From Candidatus Korarchaeota archaeon NZ13-K (lineage in GTDB: Archaea > Korarchaeota > Korarchaeia > Korarchaeales > Korarchaeaceae): 64,000 nt of DNA. Under the pieces are notes generated by a model. It was not told where the DNA came from and did not search any database. It saw only the letters and a program-made list of their open reading frames with translations. Both the position numbers and the translations under genes were made by a program. The stretch spans positions 1-64,000 of the forward strand of contig MAIU01000001.1 in the NCBI GenBank assembly GCA_003344655.1, read 5' to 3'. Position 1 is the stretch's first letter. Each line of letters begins with the position of its first letter. This document shows, piece by piece, positions 32,702-41,024 of the stretch.

Positions 32702-33253
32702 CTATTGCCTCATCAAGAGCCTCGCTATCTCGAACCCTCTCTCAACTGCTTTGGAGTTTATTTCGAAGAATTGCGGCCTTACTGTGCTTTTTATTGCCTC
32801 CTTCAGATTTTCTGGTGATACGATCCCGGAGATGGCGGAGAAGATGCCAAGCATCAGCATGTTAGTGACGAGCCTGTCCCCGAGCTTCTCAGCCTCATCC
32901 GTGGCCGGGACTTTGTAAAGTATCTTTACTTTATTTTCTATTGGATCAAAGAATCTTATCATAGTTGAGTCAGCTATCACAACAGTCTTCCCAAACTGAT
33001 ATCTCGGGGCCAGCGTGTTGAGTGAGTGCTGATTCATCACTATCCAGTAATCGGGGTTCAGGACCTTCGGGTAGTCCACCTCCTCGTCGGAGATGACAAC
33101 TTCCGATCTGGTGGACCCCAGCCTAGCTTCGGGCCCGTACGTGTAAGTTGATGAGGCGTAGTAGTTTCCTAGGACCGCCGCCTGCGTGAGCACGGCACCA
33201 GCCACGACAACCCCTTGGCCACCGAAACCCGATATGATGACCTCTATCCTCAT
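32702..33253 (-). CDS. korC: 2-oxoacid:ferredoxin oxidoreductase gamma subunit
   Basis: 183 residues, the gamma subunit/domain of four-subunit 2-oxoacid:ferredoxin oxidoreductases. Patterns: ISGFGGQGVVVAGAVLTQAA, YTYGPEARLGSTRSEVVISDEEVDYPKV, NTLAPRY and LVTNMLMLGIFSAISG. The ATG overlaps the TGA of the delta subunit gene (ATGA). It is the last gene of the A-B-D-C operon. It is the only gamma subunit in the window, so it might also serve the porDAB complex, as a shared gamma subunit is known in Pyrococcus. Confidence 0.9.
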   Translation of the reverse strand: MRIEVIISGFGGQGVVVAGAVLTQAAVLGNYYASSTYTYGPEARLGSTRSEVVISDEEVDYPKVLNPDYWIVMNQHSLNTLAPRYQFGKTVVIADSTMIRFFDPIENKVKILYKVPATDEAEKLGDRLVTNMLMLGIFSAISGIVSPENLKEAIKSTVRPQFFEINSKAVERGFEIARLLMRQ

Positions 33254-33579
33254 AGCCACCACACACCCCTAGCTATTATCTCATCCCTCTTCCTCAGCCT
33301 ATCGAACCATATTCTCTCGTACTTCTCCTCAACCTCGAGGATCCTCCTCTCCTCATCATCGTCCACTATGACCTGTATGGCGAAGTCTGGGCAATATATT
33401 TCGCACAATCTGCAGGCTCTGCACTGCTCTATCTTGGCGGCATAGGGCTTCCTTATCCCCCTCCAGTTCCTCTCCTCCTTTATCTCAAGAACCCCCCAGG
33501 GACAGGCCCATATGCAGAGGTAGCACCCCTTGCAAAGCTTATCGCTCACGGCTATCTGCTTCACCTTGACTGCGGACAT
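33250..33579 (-). CDS. korD: 2-oxoacid:ferredoxin oxidoreductase delta (ferredoxin) subunit
   Basis: 109 residues with two [4Fe-4S] motifs: CKGCYLCIWACPWGVL and CRACRLCEIYCPDFAI. An acidic C-terminal extension (VDDDEERRILEVEEKYERIW) follows the clusters and is unusual for KorD/PorD. It carries electrons from the KorAB core to ferredoxin. The ATG has a strong AGGAGGTGAT site. It overlaps korC by 4 bp and follows korB by 4 bp. Confidence 0.9.
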   Translation of the reverse strand: MSAVKVKQIAVSDKLCKGCYLCIWACPWGVLEIKEERNWRGIRKPYAAKIEQCRACRLCEIYCPDFAIQVIVDDDEERRILEVEEKYERIWFDRLRKRDEIIARGVWWL

Positions 33580-33583
33580 GCGA

Positions 33584-34426
33584 TCACCTCCTGATCTTTT
33601 CCCTCAGGATCTTGAGCCTTTCCGTGTACTCCATGACCTCCGGCCTATGTAAAAACTCCCCCACGATTATCTTTCCCCTGAGCTCCTCGGGGCTCTTCGA
33701 ACTCGCGACTCCGATGGGCACCGAGTTCTCCTTGAACCACTGCATGATCTCCCTAGGATCCGACTTGCCCAGCACGTACCTGCCCATGAACGTGGGACAT
33801 TGGGATATTATCTCGATCAGTGAGAACCCCTTATGCTTGATAGCCTTCTTTATGCTGTTCTTAGCCTGCATCACGTGATATGTGGTCCATCTAGCTAAGT
33901 AAGTTGCTCCGGCAGCTTTCATCAGCTCCATCAGGTTGAAGTTGGGCTCTATGTTTCCGTAGGGGGAAGTCTGGGTGATCGCGCCCTCCGGCGTGGTGGG
34001 GGCCACCTGGCCGCCGGTCAGGGAATAGACCATGTTAGTGATCACTATCACCGTCAGGCCGATGTTCCTCCTCGCGGCATGGATCAGGTGATTTCCCCCT
34101 ATGGCCATGGAATCACCATCTCCCATTATGACTACTACGTTGAGCTCAGGTCTGGCTAACTTTACGGCTGTCGCGAAGGGCAGGGCCCTACCATGTAGGG
34201 TGTGCGCAACATCACTCCTGAAGTAGAGGGGCGTCCATCCGGAGCACCCTATGCCGCTCACGAACACGGTCTTTCTCCACTCCTCCTCTCCAAGTTCCTC
34301 GAAGGCCATGAGGATCATCCTCTCCACTATGCCTATGCCGCAGCCCGAGCAGAAGGCGTGAGGCATTAGCTCAGTTCTCATGTACTTTTTAGCCAATATA
34401 TGCTCGAATCCCTCCTCCTGGATCAT
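33584..34426 (-). CDS. korB: 2-oxoglutarate-type ferredoxin oxidoreductase beta subunit
   Basis: 280-residue TPP-binding subunit. FCSGCGIGI, SGIGCSGW, LHGRALPFATAVKLARPEL and VIMGDGDSMAIGGNHLIHAARRNI (GDG...N TPP motif) are those of KorB/2-oxoglutarate oxidoreductases, as is VYSLTGGQVAPTTP. It oxidises a 2-oxoacid, probably 2-oxoglutarate, to the acyl-CoA. The ATG at 34426 has GAGGTGA 5 nt upstream; a GTG three codons earlier overlaps the korA stop. Specificity is inferred from motif similarity. Confidence 0.9.
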   Translation of the reverse strand: MIQEEGFEHILAKKYMRTELMPHAFCSGCGIGIVERMILMAFEELGEEEWRKTVFVSGIGCSGWTPLYFRSDVAHTLHGRALPFATAVKLARPELNVVVIMGDGDSMAIGGNHLIHAARRNIGLTVIVITNMVYSLTGGQVAPTTPEGAITQTSPYGNIEPNFNLMELMKAAGATYLARWTTYHVMQAKNSIKKAIKHKGFSLIEIISQCPTFMGRYVLGKSDPREIMQWFKENSVPIGVASSKSPEELRGKIIVGEFLHRPEVMEYTERLKILREKIRR

Positions 34427-34431
34427 TGAGA

Positions 34432-35553
34432 TCACCTCGCTGCGAGCTTTATAGCTGATAATATCTCATCCGGGTTGTGGAGGACCCCTCCCACCTTGGG
34501 AACGGATATGACCTCACACCTCCCCTTGGAGGCCCTCTCGACCTCCCTCACGATCTTGCCCATGTTCATCTCGGGAACCACAATCGCCTTCACCCTCTCT
34601 GAGAGATCCTCTATCAGCTTATCATGGAAGGGCCACAGCGTTATCAACCTGAGCATTCCAACCTTGATTCCCAAGCCTCTAGCGTCTTTGATGGCTCTGA
34701 GGGAGGATCTGGCTGCGGATCCATAGGTCACTACCGCGATGTCCGCATCGTCCAGCTCCCTCTCCTCATGCATAGCTATTTTATCGACGTTCCTCTCTAT
34801 CTTGTAATAGATCCTCTTTATCTTCCTCTCAGCTATCGGTTGCCCCATGCCTATCCTGTGACCGAACTCATCATGCATGACGCTCTCAACTATCACGTTA
34901 TATCCGTCCCCTAAAGCTGGCATCGGGCTCACCCACTCACCGGGCTCGGGCAGGTAAGGGATGAAGTCCGTGGGCGGCACTGAGGGCCTCCTCCTCTCCA
35001 CGATCTCTATCTCCTCCGGAGGTGGTATCCTTATGGGCTCCCTTATGTGGGCGATCACCTCATCCGATAGTATGATCACGGGGTTCCTGTAAATCTCGGA
35101 TAGGTTAAAGGCTCTTATGGCGAGATCGAACATCTCCTGGGAGCTCCAAGGGGCCAAAGCTATTATCGCATAATCCCCGTGACTCCCCCATCTGGCCTGC
35201 ATGACGTCCCCTTGCGATGGCAGGGTCACCAGGCCTGTTGATGGACCTCCTCTCATGACGTTCACGACCACTATTGGCGTTTCCGTTATCACAGCGTATC
35301 CCAATCCCTCCTGCATCAAAGAGAACCCGGGTCCGCTCGTGGCGGTCATCGACTTCAGGCCAGCCCATGAGGCCCCTATTATCGCAATTATCGAGGCCAG
35401 CTCATCCTCCATCTGTATGAATATCCCTCCGACCTTGGGCAACCGATTCGACATCCTCTCGGCGATCTCCGTTGAAGGGGTTATTGGATAACCGGCGAAG
35501 AAGCGACATCCGGCCATGATGGAGCCCTCAACTAGGGCATCATAACCCGTCAT
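34432..35553 (-). CDS. korA: 2-oxoglutarate-type ferredoxin oxidoreductase alpha subunit
   Basis: 373 residues. KorA pattern at the N terminus: MTGYDALVEGSIMAGCRFFAGYPITPSTEIAE, then QMEDELASIIAIIGASWAGLKSMTATSGPGFSLMQEGLG and GGPSTGLVTLPSQGD. The C-terminal transketolase-like domain has VVTYGSAARSS and VPEMNMGKIVREVE. It forms the substrate-binding half of the active site with KorB. The ATG at 35553 gives the canonical N terminus; a TTG eight codons upstream is possible. First gene of the korABDC unit. Confidence 0.92.
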   Translation of the reverse strand: MTGYDALVEGSIMAGCRFFAGYPITPSTEIAERMSNRLPKVGGIFIQMEDELASIIAIIGASWAGLKSMTATSGPGFSLMQEGLGYAVITETPIVVVNVMRGGPSTGLVTLPSQGDVMQARWGSHGDYAIIALAPWSSQEMFDLAIRAFNLSEIYRNPVIILSDEVIAHIREPIRIPPPEEIEIVERRRPSVPPTDFIPYLPEPGEWVSPMPALGDGYNVIVESVMHDEFGHRIGMGQPIAERKIKRIYYKIERNVDKIAMHEERELDDADIAVVTYGSAARSSLRAIKDARGLGIKVGMLRLITLWPFHDKLIEDLSERVKAIVVPEMNMGKIVREVERASKGRCEVISVPKVGGVLHNPDEILSAIKLAAR

Positions 35554-35619
35554 CAGGCGCAGCTCTCCTCTTGACAATCAGCAGCACCCCCATGAGAGGC
35601 CATATGCCAATTGAAAAAT

Positions 35620-36114
35620 TTAACGGATTGGAGTGAGAAGCCTCCCCTCAGGATCTATCTCCCCTCTCCTTATCCTGCTCGATGAGATTGGCTTCCCGTC
35701 CTCAGCGAGCAATAGGGGAAGCACCACTATTTTAAGCTCCCTCAATCCCCTCATCCTCCTTCTCTCGTTAACAAGTAGGGCCCCCTCGTAGCTCTCGGTC
35801 GATACCACTATGACGTCCGCTTCCTCCGCGCTCTCCGCTGGGCCTACAGGGTCAAAAATTTTAACAATTTCGTAGGGGACTCCCTCGCGCTCTAGGAACT
35901 CCCTGAGCGCCCTCTCCCTCTCCTCGAAGGGTAACACCTTGTCAGCCAGGGGCTTGCGCTCTATCAAGGGGCCATCCGCCAACCCGATGATGAGGCTCCG
36001 GGCGATGCTGCAGGCCAGGCTGAGAAGCTCCCTATGACCCTTGTGGAGTCTGTCGAAGGTTCCCCCCACTATAGCCTTTCTAAAAGGTTTTCCACAATTT
36101 CTCTCAATCTCCAA
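35620..36114 (-). CDS. coaD: Archaeal phosphopantetheine adenylyltransferase
   Basis: 164 residues. Nucleotidyltransferase motifs GGTFDRLHKGH (HxGH family) near residue 17 and ISSSRIRRGE at the C-terminal side identify the archaeal type of phosphopantetheine adenylyltransferase, which makes dephospho-CoA from 4'-phosphopantetheine and ATP. Other typical parts are FEERERALREFL and VVSTESYEGALLVNERR. The TTG start lies inside the HAD gene (46 bp overlap); the GTG just after the HAD stop would cut into the first strand, so the longer form is preferred. Confidence 0.88.
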   Translation of the reverse strand: MEIERNCGKPFRKAIVGGTFDRLHKGHRELLSLACSIARSLIIGLADGPLIERKPLADKVLPFEERERALREFLEREGVPYEIVKIFDPVGPAESAEEADVIVVSTESYEGALLVNERRRMRGLRELKIVVLPLLLAEDGKPISSSRIRRGEIDPEGRLLTPIR

Positions 36115-36722
36115 GTTTCATCCTCCCTCGTGAGCTCTCCCTCCTCGAGCACCTCTATCTTGTTGTCCATCAACCTGACCAGATACTTGACGCGAGACCT
36201 CCTCGCAGCCTCATAGTTCTCGGCGCTCCAAACGACAAATATCATCTCCTCAGGCCTGTATCCGGCTGAAAAAACATCTTCTAGTGAGATCTCCTTCCCC
36301 ACCCATATGTGATGCACCGCGTGATGGATCCCCAGCCTGAGCACCTTCTCCCACTCCTTGACGGGATTGCCGCGTGATATGACGCCAACTCTGAACCCCC
36401 TGTCCCTCGCGCTGACTATGATCTCCATGACCCCAGGCAGGGGTCTCAGGAAGGCTCTCTTGACATCATGATACGCTATAACCCCAGCTGCTATGACCCT
36501 GTGATCCTTCCTGAGTCCCAGCCTCTCCATCATCTCATCGAAGTGGAACGGATAGTCCTCCCCCTTCTCCCTAACGACCTCCATAAGTGCTCCAAGCGCC
36601 CTCTCATGATCCACGGGTAGACCGGCCTCTCTCATCGCAGTTATCGCCCATTCCCTAGCTATGGCCTTCAGGAGCTTCGAGTTGTAAAGCACGTTATCCA
36701 ACTCCATCAAGAGGAGCCTCAT
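36069..36722 (-). CDS. HAD-superfamily protein with degenerate active site
   Basis: 217 residues with a HAD fold and a helical cap (about 15-95). Motif I reads MELDNVLYNS: the nucleophilic Asp of the usual DxDxT is replaced by Glu. Motif II Ser is present (VGVISRGNP) and motif III Lys (VGKE). Motif IV reads FVVWSAENYEAA where GDSxxND is expected, so the metal-binding Asp is missing. It is probably not a normal phosphatase; it may be a binding or regulatory protein. It starts directly after the SIS gene stop and overlaps coaD, in a SIS-HAD-coaD operon. Confidence 0.75.
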   Translation of the reverse strand: MRLLLMELDNVLYNSKLLKAIAREWAITAMREAGLPVDHERALGALMEVVREKGEDYPFHFDEMMERLGLRKDHRVIAAGVIAYHDVKRAFLRPLPGVMEIIVSARDRGFRVGVISRGNPVKEWEKVLRLGIHHAVHHIWVGKEISLEDVFSAGYRPEEMIFVVWSAENYEAARRSRVKYLVRLMDNKIEVLEEGELTREDETWRLREIVENLLERL

Positions 36723-37742
36723 TCACTTCACCACCTTCGTGAGTTTCTCGGGCTTATCCGGGTCCAGCCCCCTTAAAAGGGATACCTCTAGGGAGAGGAG
36801 CTGCATGGGGACCACAGCCACTATCGGAGAGAGTTCGTAGCTCACCTCAGCGATTGGCACCTCGCCTCCTGGATCCACCCTTATCAACTCTCCTCCTAAG
36901 GCTCTTATCCTCTGGATAACATCCTCCAAGCCGGATCCCCCTATCAGTATGACCGGAGTTCCCTCGGCCACTAGCTGAATGGGACCATGTAGGAACTCCC
37001 TCGCGGAGTAGCCGACGTAGTGAAGGTTGGCGGTCTCCCTCAATTTGAGGGCCGACTCGAGCGCCGTCGGGTAGTTGGGACCCCTCCCCAAGATGAAGCC
37101 AAACTCCCTGTCCTTCAAACGATCAGCCCATGCTTTCACAAAAAACATGACATAAGCTAGCATATCCCTCATTAAATTTGGCACTCTTATCAGTTCGTCC
37201 CTCAATTCCCTAACGTCTCTTCCCCTCGCATCAGCCAGCTCCGTCGCTAGAAGGAAGGAGGCTGCCAACTGGGTTGTGTAAGTCTTCGTGGCAGCTATAG
37301 CCCTCTCCTCCCCTGCTCTCGTCAATATCGATGCGTCAGAGATCTCATGAAGAGTGCTTTTTGGTGTGTTAGTTATCGCTATGACGGGAGATCCCGATGA
37401 GATCCTTCTGAAAGTCTCCACGGCGATTAGGACATCCTTGCTCTCCCCGCTCTGGGAGAGGGCTATGAGGGCGGAGTCGCGGACATCATGAGGGATCCAC
37501 TCGGGAAGCTCCGAGGCCTGTATGGCAGTAGATCTGATGCCCGCTATCCTCATCAGAGCCCTACTGAGCACGAGGGAGGCGTGAAAGCTGGATCCGCTGC
37601 CTGTGACGTAGATGAAGGAGGTGCTAAGGTAATCTAAAGCCCTTCTAACGTCTCCCAGGGATTCCCTTAAGGTTCTCTCGACGACTTCCGGCTGTTCGTA
37701 TATCTCGGCCCTCATGTAGGCCCCTGGTTCCTTCAGTATCAT
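36723..37742 (-). CDS. SIS-domain sugar-phosphate isomerase/deaminase (GlmS C-terminal-like)
   Basis: 339 residues with two SIS domains like the isomerase half of GlmS, lacking the glutaminase half. The N terminus MRAEIYEQPEVVERTL, the first SIS core FIYVTGSGSSFHASLV, IALSQSGESKDVLIAVE and AITNTPKSTLHEISDASI, then FILGRGPNYPTALESALKLRE and GYSAREFLHGPIQLVAEG are typical. Related enzymes convert glucosamine-6-phosphate and fructose-6-phosphate. The ATG at 37742 is leaderless relative to the shared TATA element; an internal ATG at 37715 is the alternative. Confidence 0.85.
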   Translation of the reverse strand: MILKEPGAYMRAEIYEQPEVVERTLRESLGDVRRALDYLSTSFIYVTGSGSSFHASLVLSRALMRIAGIRSTAIQASELPEWIPHDVRDSALIALSQSGESKDVLIAVETFRRISSGSPVIAITNTPKSTLHEISDASILTRAGEERAIAATKTYTTQLAASFLLATELADARGRDVRELRDELIRVPNLMRDMLAYVMFFVKAWADRLKDREFGFILGRGPNYPTALESALKLRETANLHYVGYSAREFLHGPIQLVAEGTPVILIGGSGLEDVIQRIRALGGELIRVDPGGEVPIAEVSYELSPIVAVVPMQLLSLEVSLLRGLDPDKPEKLTKVVK

Positions 37743-37765
37743 CGACAGAACCTCCCAGGGATCGG

Positions 37766-37780
37766 ATTAAATTAATTTAT
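37766..37780. promoter_or_regulatory. TATA element shared by the SIS gene (minus) and M42 peptidase (plus)
   Basis: ATTAAATTAATTTAT is close to a perfect inverted repeat. Its centre at about 37773 is 31 bp from the SIS gene ATG and 27 bp from the M42 ATG. The start codons are 58 bp apart, so both mRNAs would be leaderless from one element. Confidence 0.65.
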
Positions 37781-37799
37781 TCGTGATGTCACTACGCGT

Positions 37800-38882
37800 A
37801 TGGACGACGAGTCGGTGAGTTTCTTCTCACGTCTCTCCGAGAGTTTTGGGCCATCCGGATTCGAGTCAGAGCCCCTTAATCTAATCAAGGGACGTTACTC
37901 GATCTTCTCAGATGATGTGCTGAGGGATGGACTCGGATCGCTTATACTCAAGAAGAGAGGGAGCAGCGATGTCCCGAGGGTTATGGCTGCGGGTCACGTC
38001 GATGAGATAGGTTTCATAGTGGTCTCGATAGAGGACAACGGGTTCCTGAAGTTCGAGGCATTGGGAGGCTGGGCCTCAACCACGCTGCCTGCTCAGAGGG
38101 TCGTTGTGAGGACCAGGAAGGGAGATCACGTCGGCGTCATAGCGAGCAAACCTCCCCATCTTATGACCCCGGAGGAGAGGAACAAGCCCATTGAGCTCAA
38201 GGACCTCTTCATAGATGTCGGGGCTAAGAACAAGGATCAGGTGAAGGAGATGGGGATAAGGATAGGAGACCCCATCGCTCCGCTGGCGCCCTTCGAGGTG
38301 CTGAGGGGGGGTAAGGCGTGGCTGGGGAAGGCCTTCGATGATAGGGTGGGGACCTTCGTGGTCATGGAGGCGCTGAGGGACCTTAAGGAGAGGGGGACTG
38401 ACCATCCGAACACATACTATGCCGTGGCCACCGTGCAGGAGGAGGTCGGTCTGAGGGGCGCTGAGACGGCGGCCGATGTGGTGAATCCGGACGTGTTCAT
38501 AGCCGTTGACGTTGACATAGCTGGCGACTCCCCGGGAATAACGTCAGCCGAGGCGCCGGCGAAGATGGGGGAGGGGGTGTCCATAATAACTTGGGACAGG
38601 AGCATGATACCCAACTTCAAGCTCAGGGAGTTCGTGGTGGAGGTCGCTGAGGAGGAGAACATACCCTATCAGCTCTCGGCCGTTAGGGGAGGGACTGATG
38701 CGGGGAGGGTCCATCTGCACAGCAAGGGAGTACCTTCGGTGGTGCTGGGGGTTCCGACCAGGCACATACACTCCCATAGCTCCATATTATCACCGGATGA
38801 TGTGGAGGCAGCGATGAAATTGCTTGTGGCCCTGATCAAGAAGATGGACTCGAGCACTGTCAGGGGGTTTTACGAACCTTGA
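37800..38882 (+). CDS. M42-family metallo-aminopeptidase
   Basis: 360 residues. Dinuclear-metal M42 peptidase (TET/deblocking aminopeptidase or endoglucanase-annotated group). Ligand regions: AAGHVDEIGF, the bridging Asp in LGKAFDDRVG, catalytic Glu pair in VQEEVGLRGA, VDVDIAGDSPG, and the last His in PTRHIHSHSS; GGTDAGRVH precedes it. These enzymes form large tetrahedral complexes that trim short peptides in the cytoplasm. Leaderless ATG. The stop overlaps the AcnX start by 4 bp (TTGA). Confidence 0.9.
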   Translation: MDDESVSFFSRLSESFGPSGFESEPLNLIKGRYSIFSDDVLRDGLGSLILKKRGSSDVPRVMAAGHVDEIGFIVVSIEDNGFLKFEALGGWASTTLPAQRVVVRTRKGDHVGVIASKPPHLMTPEERNKPIELKDLFIDVGAKNKDQVKEMGIRIGDPIAPLAPFEVLRGGKAWLGKAFDDRVGTFVVMEALRDLKERGTDHPNTYYAVATVQEEVGLRGAETAADVVNPDVFIAVDVDIAGDSPGITSAEAPAKMGEGVSIITWDRSMIPNFKLREFVVEVAEEENIPYQLSAVRGGTDAGRVHLHSKGVPSVVLGVPTRHIHSHSSILSPDDVEAAMKLLVALIKKMDSSTVRGFYEP

Positions 38883-40315
38883 CGGATGAGATGGTCATAA
38901 CATCACCGATCTCCTGGCTCGATGGTGTTGACGTCAGGACCGGGAGGATAGTTCAGGAGGGTCACCCACAGAGGGGGCAGAGCATAGCTGGAAAGATAGT
39001 CAGGATCAAGGGATCCACCGGATCCACGGTGGGGGCATACATATTCTTCGCGCTCAAGAGGAACAACGTGGCACCTCTTAAGATAATCGTCGAGGAGCCC
39101 GACAGCGTGACGATAGCCGCCGAACTGGCCGGGATACCCGTCGAGATAAGGGGAGTGAGGGAGGTTAGGCTTGAGGATGAAAGCGTCGAGGAGGAGCTCA
39201 GGAGGTACCTGGAGAGGGAGGCCTCGATCACCGGAGCCGAGGGCTTCGCCAGGGTCAGGTCCGTTCACGTTTCAGGGGTATCTTACGCCACGATAGGAGA
39301 TTCGGGTAGGGAGTGGCTCTCCGAAATATCGAGGAGGATCAGGTTCAGGGTCACCGCTACCACGAACCCTGCTGGGATGGACCTCGTCGATTGGAATACC
39401 ATGGGAATCCCTGAGGGATTCGCGAAGAAGCAGATGGAGATAGTGGATTCCCTGATCAGCATGGGTGCGGTACCCACGTTCACCTGCATCCCCTACTTGG
39501 TCGGGAACCTCCCGACCTACGGGGAGAGGGTCTGCTGGGGAGAATCAAGCGCCGTGGCCTTCATCAACAGCGTCCTAGGGGCCAGATCCAACAGAGAGGG
39601 GGCAACTAAGACGATTGTTGTGGCGGCCGCTGGCTACACTCCGGTCTATGGGAAGCACCTGGATGAGAACAGGCTCCCGAGCATAAGGGTAGAGGTCGAG
39701 CCCTTGGAGGATGTCCTCCAGCACTATCTGCTAGCCTACTATGTCGGTCTCCATTATCCGGATTCAGTGCCCCTCTACACGGGTCTCAAGAGGGTCTCCT
39801 TAGCGGAGCTCAAGGCGATGTCCGCTGCCGGTGCGGCATCCGGATCAATAGAGATGTTTCACATACCCGGGATAACTCCCAACGATATATCCGATGTCAG
39901 CAGATCCCTCAAGGTCACCAAAAGGGATCTGTCCTTGCTGAGGGAGGAGATGAGTTCCTTCGAGGGCGGATCAGATCTCGTTGTCCTAGGATGTCCTCAC
40001 CTATCGCTCCAAGAGCTCAGGGAGATAGGAAGGCTTGTTGATGGGAGGAGAGCCCTAGTGAGGTTCTGGCTATTCACGGCAAGGGCCTTCATGCCGATGA
40101 TAGAGAGATCGGAGCTGAAAAGGGTTTTCAAGGAGTTCGGAGCTGAGATATGGTATGACACGTGCATGGTAGTCTCCCCCCTCGAGGAGCTTGGGATAAG
40201 GAAGGTGACCACGAACTCCGCTAAGGCGGCAAAGTACCTTAGGAGCCTGAGGAAGCTGGAGGTGGAACTTCTGGATGTGAAAGAGATAATAGGAAGATAT
40301 ACTGCTCAGCGTTGA
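38879..40315 (+). CDS. Fused aconitase X protein (candidate mevalonate 5-phosphate dehydratase)
   Basis: 478 residues. Residues about 1-130 are the AcnX small 'swivelling' domain (SPISWLDGVDVRTGRIVQEG, HPQRGQSIAGKIV); about 131-478 are the large domain (VSGVSYATIGDSG, TATTNPAGMDLVDW, NSVLGARSNREG). Candidate iron-sulfur Cys ligands are in VPTFTCIPYL, VLGCPHLS and YDTCMVV. In archaea, AcnX proteins dehydrate mevalonate 5-phosphate to trans-anhydromevalonate phosphate, with small and large subunits normally encoded separately; here they are one chain, small domain first. The TTG start overlaps the M42 stop. Function fits the UbiD homologue at 10908-12242; an alternative is a hydroxyproline dehydratase role. 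Confidence 0.85.
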   Translation: MTDEMVITSPISWLDGVDVRTGRIVQEGHPQRGQSIAGKIVRIKGSTGSTVGAYIFFALKRNNVAPLKIIVEEPDSVTIAAELAGIPVEIRGVREVRLEDESVEEELRRYLEREASITGAEGFARVRSVHVSGVSYATIGDSGREWLSEISRRIRFRVTATTNPAGMDLVDWNTMGIPEGFAKKQMEIVDSLISMGAVPTFTCIPYLVGNLPTYGERVCWGESSAVAFINSVLGARSNREGATKTIVVAAAGYTPVYGKHLDENRLPSIRVEVEPLEDVLQHYLLAYYVGLHYPDSVPLYTGLKRVSLAELKAMSAAGAASGSIEMFHIPGITPNDISDVSRSLKVTKRDLSLLREEMSSFEGGSDLVVLGCPHLSLQELREIGRLVDGRRALVRFWLFTARAFMPMIERSELKRVFKEFGAEIWYDTCMVVSPLEELGIRKVTTNSAKAAKYLRSLRKLEVELLDVKEIIGRYTAQR

Positions 40316-40316
40316 C

Positions 40317-41024
40317 CTATACTCCTAAGTAGGCTTTCCTCACGTAGTCGTTCCCCAGGAGTTCCTCTCCCCTCCCTTCCATGACGGTGGATCCGTTCTC
40401 AATGACATAAGCTCTATGGCTCACGCTTAGAGCCATGTAAGCATTTTGCTCAGCTATTAAAATGGAGATCCCCCTCTCCCTGTTTATCTGGGATATCGCA
40501 TCGAATATCCTATCAACCATTATGGGCGCCAGGCCCAGCGAGGGCTCGTCCAGCAGGAGGATCCTGGGCGATCCCATCAGGCCCTTGGCTATCGCAAGCA
40601 TCTGCTGCTCCCCTCCGCTCAGTGTACCGGCAAGCTGTTTCTTCCTCTCTTTAAGCACCGGGAAGAGCGAATAGATGAACTCCATATCCTCCTTAATTCT
40701 CTCCTTGTCCCTCCTGAGGTAGGCTCCCATCTCCAAGTTCTCCAGCACCGTCATCTCGGGGAAGAGTCCCCTGCCCTCGGGGACGTGTATCAACCCCAGT
40801 GAGGCTATTTGGAACGGTTCCATTCCAGCGATGCTCCTTCCATCCAGAATCACCTCCCCACCCGTGGGCTTCAAGATACCTGAGATCACCCTGAGCGTGG
40901 TGGTCTTGCCCGCTCCATTCGCGCCTATGAGGGAGACCACCTCTCCCCTGTCAACCCTTAAGCTAACGCTCTTGAGGGCTAGAGCGGTACCATAAGCGGC
41001 GGATACGCCCCTAACTTCCAGCAT
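40317..41024 (-). CDS. livF: Branched-chain amino-acid ABC transporter ATP-binding protein LivF
   Basis: 235 residues. ABC ATPase with Walker A GANGAGKTTT, signature LSGGEQQMLAIAKGL, Walker B ILLLDEPSLGLAP (the GLAP of LivF), and the switch region LIAEQNAYMAL. The ATG at 41024 overlaps livG by 14 bp; a longer in-frame start inside livG is not needed. Last gene of the livH-M-G-F unit. It drives import together with LivG. Confidence 0.93.
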   Translation of the reverse strand: MLEVRGVSAAYGTALALKSVSLRVDRGEVVSLIGANGAGKTTTLRVISGILKPTGGEVILDGRSIAGMEPFQIASLGLIHVPEGRGLFPEMTVLENLEMGAYLRRDKERIKEDMEFIYSLFPVLKERKKQLAGTLSGGEQQMLAIAKGLMGSPRILLLDEPSLGLAPIMVDRIFDAISQINRERGISILIAEQNAYMALSVSHRAYVIENGSTVMEGRGEELLGNDYVRKAYLGV

